From the NCBI RefSeq assembly GCF_000338295.1, contig NZ_ANMO01000074.1, positions 1 to 58,446 of the forward strand: DNA of 58,446 nucleotides, in the 5' to 3' direction. This DNA comes from Rhodopirellula europaea 6C (GTDB lineage Bacteria > Planctomycetota > Planctomycetia > Pirellulales > Pirellulaceae). Position numbers and translations under genes: made by a program. A model generated the notes under the pieces. That model ran no database searches. It was given only the letters and a program-made list of their open reading frames with translations, and was not told the DNA's origin. Shown one piece after another: positions 18,875-27,726 of this stretch (position 1 is its first letter; the number at the start of each line of letters is the position of its first letter).

Positions 18875-20248
18875 ATGAATTCCTTGCCTTCGATCGATCT
18901 GGCGTTGTTGACGCGAGACGACGGCCCGCTAAATGATTCGGTTCGCAACGCGATCAACTCGCAGGTCGGCGTTCGATTGAACGTGCATCGTGTTGTCGGC
19001 AGGCCTCTCGCTGGCGACGCCAGTCGGATTGCCACGATTGCTCGAACGCGAAATGAGGCGGTCCGGCGATCGCATTCTGACTTCCTGATGTTTTTGGATG
19101 ACGATGTGGTTCTCGCCAAAGATTGCATCTCACGTTTGCATCATGGATTGATCGCACGATCAAACTACGGAGCGTTTGCGGCAGACTACCTGGGGGAATC
19201 ATCAGCACATCGGCAATCGCGGCACGTGGCGATGGGGGCAACGTTGTTTCGCCGATCGGCGGTGCAGCGAGATCCGTTTCGATGGGAACCTGGGAAGTGC
19301 GAATGTCTTTGCCGGTGCGAGGATGTCCGCCGTCGCGGTGCGAGAATCGATTATCTAAACGGTGCAAAAGCTTGGCACATGTCGCCCAAGCATTCCTGGG
19401 GATGCTGCGAATTGGGCGACTCGTCGTCGGCGGAATCCTTGCGGGGTTCGTACAACCCGGACGCGATCAAGAACGCGAAAGTTTTGGTCGCGTTCAATCG
19501 CCGTGATGTTCATCGATTTCAGAATGTGTTTTTGCGAACACTTCGGGCTGCTGGCAACCATCAAGAAGTCATCGTTGTCGGATACGGTTTGTACCCGAGC
19601 GAAATCGACCGGATTCAACGCTTGCCGAATGTCCGTTTCATTCGCCGGCCTTTCAACGGACAACTTCCTCCCGTTAGACGATTAGTCGATTTCCGCGACA
19701 TTACTTCTGGGCTGCCCGCCGAAACGCCGGTGGCATATTGGGATGCGGGCGACGTGCTGTTCCAAGGCCGACTGGATGCACTTTGGCAGCACACCCAACA
19801 GTATCCGGACAAGATTCTGGCGGTCAGGGAACCTCGAGGTTTCCCTTTCAACAATGCCATTCGCGGATGGACGCGAACGATTCAGAATCCGTCGATGCGG
19901 CGACGTGTATTTGAGCTGTTTGCTTCCAATCCGTTTCTCAACAGCGGTTTCGGCGCCGGAACGGCTCGAACTCTAACCCAATATTTTGGCGAAGCGATTC
20001 GATTGCGAGACAACGCGCTTCGCGGGACCACGGATTGGGGCGACCAAACTGCGCTGAACCTTTACTGCCACAACGACTCCACACGATGGATCGAAGTACC
20101 GGAGGACTGGAACTACTGCGTGCACGACCGTCAACGTGGCGAGGTTCGTGTCACGCCAGACGGACGTGTCGTCGATCGATCCGGACATTTGATACCGGTT
20201 GTGCATGGCAATGCTCGATCGTTGACACAATTCGCGATCGTTCGATGA
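18875..20248 (+). CDS. Glycosyltransferase with two GT-A-like domains
   Basis: A 457-residue protein. The N-terminal half resembles family 2 glycosyltransferases: LALLTRDDGPL at the start, ARTRNEAV, and a DDD metal/nucleotide motif in FLDDDVVL (about residues 74-80). The C-terminal half looks like a second transferase fold, with YWDAGDVLF near residue 290, SGFGAGT, and TDWGDQTALNLY. A Cys-rich patch (CECLCRCED) lies between them. It is followed 7 nt later by a GT25 gene. It likely adds sugars to a surface glycan or glycoprotein. The donor is unknown. Confidence 0.75.
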   Translation: MNSLPSIDLALLTRDDGPLNDSVRNAINSQVGVRLNVHRVVGRPLAGDASRIATIARTRNEAVRRSHSDFLMFLDDDVVLAKDCISRLHHGLIARSNYGAFAADYLGESSAHRQSRHVAMGATLFRRSAVQRDPFRWEPGKCECLCRCEDVRRRGARIDYLNGAKAWHMSPKHSWGCCELGDSSSAESLRGSYNPDAIKNAKVLVAFNRRDVHRFQNVFLRTLRAAGNHQEVIVVGYGLYPSEIDRIQRLPNVRFIRRPFNGQLPPVRRLVDFRDITSGLPAETPVAYWDAGDVLFQGRLDALWQHTQQYPDKILAVREPRGFPFNNAIRGWTRTIQNPSMRRRVFELFASNPFLNSGFGAGTARTLTQYFGEAIRLRDNALRGTTDWGDQTALNLYCHNDSTRWIEVPEDWNYCVHDRQRGEVRVTPDGRVVDRSGHLIPVVHGNARSLTQFAIVR

Positions 20249-20255
20249 GTCGTTC

Positions 20256-20945
20256 ATGAAAAACATTGACGAAGACACACCGACCTTTGTCATCAGCACG
20301 CTCGACGAGCAGTCACATGACCGAGTCAACCAAATCGAGCAACATTTGCGACGTGCCGGTTTTCGGAATTCGCAAATCATCCAAGCGAAGACGCCGGAGA
20401 CGGAAGACTTCGAACATCGAGGACTTCCTGACGTGCTGCAGGGACGCTGGCGAACGGATCTGCGGCATATGTGGGGAACTGCGGCGTGCACGCTGTCGCA
20501 CCTTCAGTTCTACGATCGAACTGAGGGTCAGCTGCCGATCATCGTCCTCGAGGACGATGTCACGATTCACCCAAATTTCTTTCGTCTTTTAAACGACATT
20601 GAATTCCCCAAAGAAATTGAGTGGGATCTTTGTCATTTGTCCTACACCAATCCGCTTTTTTCCAGCCAAGCGAATCTGAATCGTCTCGTCGCTCCACATC
20701 TGCTGCTCTGTCCGCCCAACCAGATCACTGGTGCATACAGCTACATTGTCAATCGGCCATTCCTTGCTCGTTTTCTGCCATCGGTGGAAGAAGTTGATTG
20801 GCAATTGGCTCATCAAAGCGATGAAATTGCGAGCTTTGTCATCGAGCACGATCCTCCACTGACTGCTCCGGACTATCGTTTGGAAAGCGTGCGAATGGCG
20901 ATTGATCATGTGTCCTGGAACCAAAACAATCGGACGCCTGATTAA
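20256..20945 (+). CDS. GT25-type glycosyltransferase
   Basis: A 229-residue protein resembling family 25 glycosyltransferases (LPS beta-galactosyltransferase/procollagen type). It opens with FVISTLDEQSHDR. It carries GTAACTLSHLQFY (73-86) and the nucleotide-sugar motif VLEDDV (97-102). A later TGAYSYIVNRP segment matches the family acceptor loop. It is the last gene of the locus starting at 18395. A role in lipopolysaccharide or surface glycan decoration fits the context. Confidence 0.8.
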   Translation: MKNIDEDTPTFVISTLDEQSHDRVNQIEQHLRRAGFRNSQIIQAKTPETEDFEHRGLPDVLQGRWRTDLRHMWGTAACTLSHLQFYDRTEGQLPIIVLEDDVTIHPNFFRLLNDIEFPKEIEWDLCHLSYTNPLFSSQANLNRLVAPHLLLCPPNQITGAYSYIVNRPFLARFLPSVEEVDWQLAHQSDEIASFVIEHDPPLTAPDYRLESVRMAIDHVSWNQNNRTPD

Positions 20946-21160
20946 TCGACAATATGCGATGCCACGCTGCGTAGATTCGCTAATCTTTGTATATGCCGCC
21001 TTAGTTTGCCTCGGTTGCCATCTTGAATGCGAAAATTCGGAATGAAATTTCATCTTGGTGCGATCAAAGGGTTCTGCTAATTTTGGCCTCATCGCCGGTG
21101 AGCCAGGAAGGCCCCCGCAAACGGCGATGCGATCTTCACAGAACCGGAAGGGAGTCCGAC

Positions 21161-21697
21161 GTGGAAAACACGCAAAAAACTGGCCTGAGTTCGACTGGGC
21201 AGGCCGCACATATCCGCTGGATGATTCGCCGCGATATGCCGGATGTCTTGGGGATTGAGACCAACTGCTTTGAGTTCGCTTGGTCCGAGGATGACTTCAT
21301 CCGCTGTCTCCGCCAACGCAATTGCATCGGCATGGTGGCCGAGTGTGATGAACGCGTCGCTGGGTTCATGATCTATGAATTGCACAAAAATCGTCTGCAC
21401 ATTTTGAACTTTGCAGTTCACAGCGACTATCGTCGTCGCGGGATCGGGAACACGATGATGCGGAAGTTGTTGGGCAAGCTTTCCCAAGAGCGTCGCAACC
21501 GAATCATGTTGGAAGTTCGCGAGACGAACTTGGAAGCACAATTGTTCTTCAAGTCACTTGGCTTCAAAGCCATCTCAGTCTTGCGTGACTTCTACGACGA
21601 CGCGACCGAAGATGCATACTTGATGCAGTTTCGCTACCAACCCACCGCGGAAGAATTGGCTGCACCCCACAACCGAATCACTCGCATGGCCGGCTGA
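21161..21697 (+). CDS. rimI: RimI-like GNAT N-acetyltransferase
   Basis: A 178-residue acetyltransferase resembling RimI, which acetylates the N-terminal Ala of ribosomal protein S18. The acetyl-CoA loop is YRRRGIGNTMM (90-100), preceded by the beta-4 strand ILNFAVHSD. LEVRETNLEAQLFFKSLGF follows, as in RimI. The frame opens at 21023, but the GTG at 21161 is preferred because a strong purine run (AAGGGAG) lies about 7 nt before it. The usual tsaB/tsaD neighbours are absent. The substrate could be another N-terminus. Confidence 0.75.
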   Translation: MENTQKTGLSSTGQAAHIRWMIRRDMPDVLGIETNCFEFAWSEDDFIRCLRQRNCIGMVAECDERVAGFMIYELHKNRLHILNFAVHSDYRRRGIGNTMMRKLLGKLSQERRNRIMLEVRETNLEAQLFFKSLGFKAISVLRDFYDDATEDAYLMQFRYQPTAEELAAPHNRITRMAG

Positions 21698-21733
21698 TCT
21701 GGCTCGAGTTCGCAGTTTCTGAATCAATGAAAA

Positions 21734-21766
21734 GGGTGTTGGCTTGCAAAGGCCAACGCCTTTTTT
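21734..21766 (+). terminator. Intrinsic terminator after rimI-like gene
   Basis: GGTGTTGGC (21735-21743) pairs with GCCAACGCC (21752-21760), one pair being G-T. The loop is 8 nt and six T follow. This is a clear rho-independent terminator for the rimI-like gene. Confidence 0.88.
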
Positions 21767-21960
21767 ATGCCTCGCAACCTATTGCGTGGCGGATCTAAGT
21801 TCGGTTTCCAACTGCTCTTTTTTCGTTCGTTCCGGGGATACACCGTTGAATATCAGCGGGCAGCGTTTGGGCGTCGTGTTCGTCCGACGTCCGAGGTTGG
21901 ATGTTCAGCACGAGGGCGCGTTTCTCGGTGCATCGTCACGAACTAGTCGGATTCATTCAC

Positions 21961-22011
21961 GATCTTTCTGGCGCAGCAATCTTTCTGGCGTAGCAATCTT
22001 TCTGGCGTCGA
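21961..22011. repeat. Three tandem copies of a 17-bp unit
   Basis: The unit is close to AATCTTTCTGGCGTAGC and is repeated three times head to tail with one or two differences per copy. It lies in non-coding DNA between a terminator and the end of the GH5 gene. It is probably a small satellite. Confidence 0.7.
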
Positions 22012-22132
22012 ATCCCGCAGGAACGGACTCGTCATCTGGATGAAGATGTTGTTGTGTGGTGCTACTTCTGGAACCTCTTTTTCGGCAACTGATTCAAGCG
22101 AGAGATTGTAGAGCGACGACACGTGAGCAAGT

Positions 22133-23272
22133 TCAACGACTGGGCGTGCCTCGAATCTTCACGGAGAGTTCGTGAAATGCATCGAGCCAGTTTGCGGTGA
22201 TTGCTTCGGCGATTCCCGCGTCATCTTTCTCCCGAAGTTGCTTCGCAGTTGCCCCCCAGTAAAAACTGATCCATCCGTCGACATGTGATTGGGATTCAAG
22301 GATGAATGTGGTCAGCTCGTCGATTCCGCTTTTCAGTGGGAACATCTCTTCAACAACCAACGGTTTGCCAACCTCGTAAGCTTGCAATGATTTTAAAGCG
22401 TGATCGATCTTTCCTTTTTCGGGATAGAAATGAACGGATGCGAAGTCCAGGCGTTCGCCAACGGCGGGCGAATAGAACAGTGGCTTTCCCCCGCCGAATG
22501 CGAACACCCACGGGATCACGCCGACGGTGATCATCGTGTCGGAGTCATGCTCGCGAATGGCGTCGACCATTTGGTTGACCCAGGCTTCAGCGATCTCTTC
22601 ACGACTTCTGCCTCTGCGGTCCAAAGCCAGACGTTGCACAAAGAATTTGCCGCCGAGCTCGCCCGCCAACCAATCCGACTCGGGTTGATCGCCGGGCAGG
22701 ATGGGTTCGTTCATTAAGTCGTAACAGAAGACAACCGGGCTGTCCGCGCAAACTTTCGCGACCTCGGACCAGAAAACTGCTTGTGCTTTCCAGCGTTCTG
22801 TTTCATCCAGTTCGCCCAACCAGTGGGGGATATTGGCTTTGTGGTAGCAAGCCAAGCCGGTGATGTCCAAGTACAGTTGGTTTGAGTCAGCGAGTTCGAG
22901 TAATCGTTTGAGTTGCTCGGCTTGGGCGGGCAAAGCTTTGTCGGGCGTTCGCATGAAGAGCCCATGCTGCAAATGAATGCGGACGCAGTTGGCTCCAAGT
23001 TGTTTGATCTCTTCAAAGTCCTCGACCACCTTGTCCCACTCATCGATCCAGTATTCGTCTAGCAGGCGACCGGACTCGTCGTGATCGTAGTTCACTCCCC
23101 AAATCGTGAATGGTTTCTCTGAGCCTTCTTTCACGAACGTTTGGCCATCGTCACTGACTCGCAGTCGTCGCAGCGGTTGTTGGGCTTGGCAGGTGACCGC
23201 GAATGTCGACGTGAGTATCAGCGAGATAAGGAGTTTTGCAGACGGCGCGATCCAGGATGGGGAATCATTCAT
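22133..23272 (-). CDS. Exported glycoside hydrolase, GH5-like
   Basis: A 379-residue protein with a signal peptide (about 1-30, ending CQA). A TIM-barrel cellulase-like domain follows. The acid/base Glu is in YDLMNEP (Glu189), and the nucleophile is probably Glu308 or Glu309 in PLVVEEMFP. LGANCVRIHLQHG matches the usual barrel strand. The ATG at 23272 overlaps the end of the upstream esterase gene by 8 nt, so translation is probably coupled. The frame is open further up, but only this start yields a proper leader. The pair likely acts on an acetylated plant or algal polysaccharide. Confidence 0.83.
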   Translation of the reverse strand: MNDSPSWIAPSAKLLISLILTSTFAVTCQAQQPLRRLRVSDDGQTFVKEGSEKPFTIWGVNYDHDESGRLLDEYWIDEWDKVVEDFEEIKQLGANCVRIHLQHGLFMRTPDKALPAQAEQLKRLLELADSNQLYLDITGLACYHKANIPHWLGELDETERWKAQAVFWSEVAKVCADSPVVFCYDLMNEPILPGDQPESDWLAGELGGKFFVQRLALDRRGRSREEIAEAWVNQMVDAIREHDSDTMITVGVIPWVFAFGGGKPLFYSPAVGERLDFASVHFYPEKGKIDHALKSLQAYEVGKPLVVEEMFPLKSGIDELTTFILESQSHVDGWISFYWGATAKQLREKDDAGIAEAITANWLDAFHELSVKIRGTPSR

Positions 23273-24125
23273 CGGATGCACCAGTGAGTTGTTGATGGGC
23301 CCGGAAGTATCGACGTCCAAATTCGCGATAGGCTTCTGCAGAAAAATGAGTCTGGTCGCCTTTGTGTTGCAGGCCATCCGAATGAACGAAGGCGGTGTTC
23401 GTCATTCGCTCGGGTAAAGTTTGATGAGCCTGGTCGACCAGTTGGCGGGATTCATCCCAGGGTTTTTCGGGGAATTGTCCGAGTTGCCCGATCACGATCG
23501 GAACGTCGGGTGAGTCGAATTCCTTCCGGAATCGCTCGAACAGTTCATCGAGTTTGGATTGGTAAGTTTTCGACTTGGTAGGGGTCGAATCCGATTCGCC
23601 TTGGTGCCATAGGATTCCTTTCAATTCGCCCGCGTTCAACGCTTGCCGCATCCGCTTCATGCAATCGTCGTAGGGATGTGATTGGGTCGATTTGTGGAAA
23701 CCACCCGGTTGCCATGCGTCCAGTGATGAACCGCCGACAGCACATGGAATCAGACCAACCGTGATTTGCGGATTTTGCTCGGCGTAGTCGATCGCGAAAG
23801 TTCGGCCGAGGCCGACGCCTGCGATCCCGGGTTTGTCGAAGTGAAGCGGAGCGACCGCTGGGACCCATTCACCCGCTTTGTTGAGGACCAGTACTCGCGG
23901 GTGAGGTTGAAGGTCTTCGTCGGAGATCTTTCCGCGTCCAGCCATATTGGACTGGCCGGCCAACAGAAAAAGATGAAGGTCCGTCGGCTGGAGTTGCTCC
24001 GGAACGCTGGCTTCCGCATCGGGCGGGGCGTCTTCCTGGGCGGTTCCGATGGACGGAAACGCGATGCCGACAAGAATTGGAAGGCAGAGGGCTAAGACGA
24101 GCTGGCAGGGCAATTTGGATGGCAT
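23265..24125 (-). CDS. Exported SGNH-type carbohydrate esterase (CE6/sialate O-acetylesterase-like)
   Basis: A 286-residue protein with a signal peptide (about 1-29). The esterase domain has the nucleophile Ser59 in LAGQSNMAGRG, an oxyanion block CAVGGSSLDAW, and WHQGESDS. A C-terminal GDQTHFS supplies the likely catalytic Asp/His. These match the acetyl-xylan esterase/sialate O-acetylesterase family. The ATG at 24125 is preferred because AAAGGA lies 6 nt upstream. It is the first gene of a two-gene unit with the GH5 protein. Confidence 0.83.
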   Translation of the reverse strand: MPSKLPCQLVLALCLPILVGIAFPSIGTAQEDAPPDAEASVPEQLQPTDLHLFLLAGQSNMAGRGKISDEDLQPHPRVLVLNKAGEWVPAVAPLHFDKPGIAGVGLGRTFAIDYAEQNPQITVGLIPCAVGGSSLDAWQPGGFHKSTQSHPYDDCMKRMRQALNAGELKGILWHQGESDSTPTKSKTYQSKLDELFERFRKEFDSPDVPIVIGQLGQFPEKPWDESRQLVDQAHQTLPERMTNTAFVHSDGLQHKGDQTHFSAEAYREFGRRYFRAHQQLTGASDE

Positions 24126-24217
24126 TTTGGGTCCTTTCAAGTGGAAAGGCGATGATACCATCCTCAGTGACTCAAGGTTTGGATCATGAGACAGGTCAAG
24201 TTCAGGCGTTTGGAAAG

Positions 24218-24565
24218 CTAGATCGCTTCGCCACCGCGTTCGCCGGTTCGAATCCGGACGCAGTCGTCCATTGGTAGGACGAAGATCTTTCCATCGCCAA
24301 TTTCGCCGCTCTCTCCGCTTCGGCCGCCTTCCAAAATCGCGTCAATGGTTGGTTGAACGAACTCTTCGTTCACGCCAATTTGCAATTGCACTTTACGTAG
24401 CAGGCTGACGCCATAATCGCGACCACGCATGGATCCGGTTTGGCCGCGTTGACGTCCAAACCCTTGGCAATCCACGACGGTCAAGCGGTGTACCTCCACG
24501 CGGGTCAACGCCTCTTTGATGGCGTCCAATTTGGAAGGCTGAACGATGGCAATGATCAATTTCAT
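24218..24565 (-). CDS. Nitrogen regulatory protein P-II
   Basis: A 115-residue P-II protein that senses 2-oxoglutarate, ATP and glutamine status, and here probably regulates the adjacent ammonium channel. The T-loop GFGRQRGQTGSMRGRDYG keeps Tyr51, the uridylylation position of E. coli GlnB; residue 46 is Met rather than Tyr. The B-loop GEIGDGKIF and C-terminal RIRTGERG are intact. The ATG at 24565 gives the family start MKLIIAIV; the frame is open upstream. It lies 353 nt downstream of amtB, the reverse of the usual glnK-amtB order. Confidence 0.93.
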   Translation of the reverse strand: MKLIIAIVQPSKLDAIKEALTRVEVHRLTVVDCQGFGRQRGQTGSMRGRDYGVSLLRKVQLQIGVNEEFVQPTIDAILEGGRSGESGEIGDGKIFVLPMDDCVRIRTGERGGEAI

Positions 24566-24918
24566 GGACGGTACAAACCAGAAGTCGCGAGCGGGCGATT
24601 CGAGCAAGCCAATCGAGCGGGCGGGGAAAGTGCCCTTTCGGCAATCAGGTCCGCTCCTGATCGCTGACCGAAAGCTGATGGCATCGATCGCCAATCGCTG
24701 AATTTAGACGATCGCATGTTTTTCGCGTAGACCGGGTGAGAAAACCACCGAGGGCGCAAAAAAAAGACCCCGATCCGCAACAGGTGAGGCGGACACCTGT
24801 CACGGACCATTGGGGCTTCTTCTGGCCCAGGCAAGAGCCGAGAAGTTCAAAAGCACCGCGCTGCGACGCCGCCGGGTGTGTAACGGCACATCCGGCGACA
24901 TCACTGCGGTGGGTAGAA
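24566..24918. other. Intergenic region between amtB and P-II genes
   Basis: No gene. It contains a perfect 7-bp hairpin (ACAGGTG 24780-24786 with CACCTGT 24794-24800). In the transcribed (minus) direction this is followed at some distance by a run of eight T (about 24759-24766). It may be an attenuated terminator or processing site that lowers P-II expression relative to amtB. Confidence 0.45.
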
Positions 24919-26415
24919 CTAAACCACCGAGCCGCCAGCGACGGCGTCCGATGGGTAAGCGTGCATTCCATGCTCGCTGATGTCCAAGCCTGCTTGTTCT
25001 TCTTGAGGCGAAACTCGCAGCATGCCTACAGCTTTGAGAACACCGAAGACGACCGACATGGTGATGAAGGCCCAAGCACAGATCGAAGCGGTTCCGATCA
25101 ATTGAATCATGAAGCTGGTCGAACCAGATTCGAGGTGAGCGTTTGGCAAGATGCCGAGAGCCATGCAGCCCCAAACACCACAAACACCGTGGACAGGGAA
25201 AGCACCGACTGGATCGTCGATCTTGGCTTTGTCCAAGACAACGATGCTGAGTACGACCAAGGCGCCGGCGACGGCACCGACAACGATCGACATCGAGTTG
25301 CTCATTGCGTCACAGCAAGCCGTGATACCAACCAATCCGCCCAGTGCACCGTTCAGGCCCATGGTCAAGTCTGGTTTGCCGAACAGGCCCCAGGAAACAG
25401 CGGTTGCAACAATGACGCCGGCAGCAGCGGCGAGTGTGGTGTTCACAGCGATGAAGACGGTTGCGTCAATATCAGCCGACGATTGGAAAGCCAATTGGCT
25501 ACCAGGGTTGAATCCGTACCATCCCACCCACAGGATGAACACACCCAGAGCAGCGAAAGCAACGTTGTGACCTGGCAATGGAACGCTCTTGCCTTCGGCG
25601 GTGTAGCGACCCAGGCGAGGGCCGAGGAAGATTGCACCGGCCAAGCCAGCGAAACCACCGACTGCGTGAACCACAGCCGAACCAGCGAAGTCTTGGAAGC
25701 CCATGGCGAAGCTGCCGTCGGCGGATTGTTCACCGAACTGCATCAACCATCCGCCGCCCCACTTCCAGAAACCGCTGATCGGGTAAATCAAGCCGGTGAG
25801 GATGGCACTGTAAACCAAGTAAGCGTTGAATTTCATGCGGCCGGCAACAGCACCCGAAACGATTGTTGCGGCGGTTGCGGCGAAGACGGCTTGGAAGAAC
25901 CAGTCGACTTGTGGTGAGAATGTTTGGTCAGGACTGGAGTCGTAGATCCCGGTACCACCGAAAGCGAAGTAGCCGTTCGTGACGTCGCCGTAGCTGCCGG
26001 GATACATCAACCCGAAGCCGACGAAGAAGAACAACAACGCTCCGACGGACAAATCCATCAAGTTCTTGGAGAGAATGTTGATGGTGTTCTTGGAGGAGTT
26101 CAGTCCCACTTCGACCATGGCGAAGCCGGCCTGCATGAAGAGGACCAGAACGGCACAGAGAAACAGGAAGCCATTGTCGAAGGCGTACCCTACTCCCGCG
26201 TCTGCCGCGGGCTCCTCTGAATCAGCGTCACCCGCGTCGGCGACTTCTGCAGTATCCATTGCAGCCGCTGGCTCTTCCTGAGCCGAAGCTACCGACGCGA
26301 GTGAACCGCCGATCCCCATCATCCCCACAAGGAGAACCATTGTGAGCCAAGCAAAGCGGAACCTTGTCGGCCCGCCGCTAAACTCTTGTGTTGTAAATGC
26401 TGAGATCGAACTCAT
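24919..26415 (-). CDS. amtB: Ammonium transporter
   Basis: A 498-residue Amt/Rh channel for ammonium uptake. The twin pore His residues are in GSAVVHAVGGFAG and FPVHGVCGVWG. Eleven hydrophobic segments follow a signal peptide (ending about SVASA). Between the signal and the first transmembrane helix is an acidic, Ala-rich stretch of about 30 residues, unusual in length. The ATG at 26415 is chosen because AAGGAA lies 6 nt upstream. The P-II gene is downstream on the same strand. The upstream region has nested palindromes that may carry nitrogen control. Confidence 0.93.
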   Translation of the reverse strand: MSSISAFTTQEFSGGPTRFRFAWLTMVLLVGMMGIGGSLASVASAQEEPAAAMDTAEVADAGDADSEEPAADAGVGYAFDNGFLFLCAVLVLFMQAGFAMVEVGLNSSKNTINILSKNLMDLSVGALLFFFVGFGLMYPGSYGDVTNGYFAFGGTGIYDSSPDQTFSPQVDWFFQAVFAATAATIVSGAVAGRMKFNAYLVYSAILTGLIYPISGFWKWGGGWLMQFGEQSADGSFAMGFQDFAGSAVVHAVGGFAGLAGAIFLGPRLGRYTAEGKSVPLPGHNVAFAALGVFILWVGWYGFNPGSQLAFQSSADIDATVFIAVNTTLAAAAGVIVATAVSWGLFGKPDLTMGLNGALGGLVGITACCDAMSNSMSIVVGAVAGALVVLSIVVLDKAKIDDPVGAFPVHGVCGVWGCMALGILPNAHLESGSTSFMIQLIGTASICAWAFITMSVVFGVLKAVGMLRVSPQEEQAGLDISEHGMHAYPSDAVAGGSVV

Positions 26416-26733
26416 GTGGTCTTCCTTCTCGTAAGACAGTTGGTGTGACACGACACGTTGCCTTCGGCACCCATTGCCAAAGTGAATCTTTCACCATGCC
26501 GAATCGTTTCGAACCAAGTGCTGCGCCGCCGTCCACCGTCCAACTCCTGCCCGGGCCATCCTGAATCGCTCGTGAGTCGTGCGTTGTCCTTTTGGGAAGC
26601 ACTTCTTTTCGGAGAATAGCTATTGGCACACATTGGGCCAAAAGCAAAGAAGTGTTTTTGGAAAAGGTTGTAAGTTGCTGTTGGGTAAAGAGTTAAAAGT
26701 TAAAGAAAAGTTGGTCTTTGCAATCTGAGCCCC
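26416..26733. promoter_or_regulatory. Palindrome-rich control region upstream of amtB
   Basis: Non-coding DNA between divergent amtB and the AlkA-like gene. It contains CACTTCTTT (26600-26608) with its inverted copy AAAGAAGTG (26646-26654). Between them lies the perfect palindrome AATAGCTATT (26615-26624). On the minus strand 26625-26640 reads TGGCCCAATGTGTGCC, which has GG-N10-GC spacing like a sigma-54 promoter, although it differs from consensus at several positions. Nitrogen regulation is inference. Confidence 0.4.
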
Positions 26734-27450
26734 ATGCCAAAACTTTTTGTGCCTAAGTCGCAGGCATCCGGCGCAGGTCGGAGCCTAGAAAATGAGCAGG
26801 GCGTTTGGCCGCCGGAGGGAGAGTGGAAGGCAGCGCTGCTGGCGCTCGCAGAAACGGACCCTACTCTGCGTCTGGTTTGGCAACGTTTGGGCGATCCGCC
26901 CTCCTGGCGACGCCCCCCAGGGTTCGAGACGTTGGCACGGATCATCCTTGAGCAGCAGGTTTCTTTGCGGTCGGCAGAGTCCACTTTCCACAAATTGCAG
27001 CAGTTGCTCGACGGACCGCTGACGCCACGAGGGATCGTCCAACTGTCGGCTAATCAAACGCGAGCTTGCGGTGTCAGTCGGCAGAAGCATCGCTATCTGA
27101 ATCAATTGGGCGATGACATTGTGGATGGACGCTTTGATCTTGATCGATTGCCCGAGTTGACTGACCGGGTGGCTCTGGCTCAGCTGACGGCGCGTCTGGG
27201 GATTGGCCGTTGGAGCGCCGAGGTTTACCTGATGTCAGCACTCAACCGTCCCGACATTCTCCCATTTGGTGACCTGGGACTGCTCAAGGGAGTGGAGGAA
27301 CTGGACGGCGGCCGGTACGACGACTTTGAGGCTGTTATCCGGAGAGCGGACCAGTGGCGACCCCACCGCTCGATGGCGACGCGACTGGTTTGGGCTTTGT
27401 ACCTGGACAATCGCGGACTTCTGAACCTCAATGGCGGTTCCAATGTCTAA
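26734..27450 (+). CDS. DNA-3-methyladenine glycosylase, AlkA-like (HhH-GPD)
   Basis: A 238-residue base-excision repair glycosylase. The helix-hairpin-helix is LTARLGIGRWSAEVYLM, followed by the catalytic Asp180 in LPFGDLGLLKG, as in AlkA. ARIILEQQVSLRSAEST is the family helix. There is no Ada-like or methyltransferase domain. It is divergent from amtB and followed by a gap of about 276 nt before rho, so it is probably monocistronic. Confidence 0.87.
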   Translation: MPKLFVPKSQASGAGRSLENEQGVWPPEGEWKAALLALAETDPTLRLVWQRLGDPPSWRRPPGFETLARIILEQQVSLRSAESTFHKLQQLLDGPLTPRGIVQLSANQTRACGVSRQKHRYLNQLGDDIVDGRFDLDRLPELTDRVALAQLTARLGIGRWSAEVYLMSALNRPDILPFGDLGLLKGVEELDGGRYDDFEAVIRRADQWRPHRSMATRLVWALYLDNRGLLNLNGGSNV

Positions 27451-27726
27451 AGAGGTGTGCCCAACGTCTGTTGAGGCGAGGCCGAGTCGGTCGCCGATAC
27501 GGGCGAAAACCTCCGCCAAATCACCTAAGGCACACAAATGGCCGAAGCCGATGCTCTGTGGTGTTTGTGACGCCATCTTCTCAGCGCCCTCATAATTACG
27601 CCTGACAGGGGGCATGTATTCGTTTAAACTGTGACTTGCGGCGTTGGCAATCCGGCGTCGCACCCCTCCCGGATGGCTCTCATCCGTCCTCCTCTCTTTT
27701 CATCCTACCGATTTGGTTCTCTCCTC

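Larger units (their letters stand above)
21698..22132. other. Intergenic region with terminator and tandem repeat
   Basis: No supported gene. It holds the terminator at 21734-21766 and three tandem copies of a 17-bp unit at 21961-22011. A plus-strand frame of 99 codons here crosses the terminator and the repeat and has no recognisable family, so I treat it as non-coding. Confidence 0.5.

Noticed and set aside
21744-22043. 99-codon plus-strand frame after the rimI-like gene
   Set aside because: It begins inside the terminator hairpin and covers the 17-bp tandem repeat; no known family.
24218-24260. A GGTTCGAATCC string resembling a tRNA T-arm
   Set aside because: It lies inside the P-II coding region (its C-terminal RTGERGGEAI codons read in reverse). 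No acceptor or anticodon arm fits.
24736-25917. 393-codon plus-strand frame
   Set aside because: It is antisense to amtB, a well-supported gene, and its translation has no recognisable domain.
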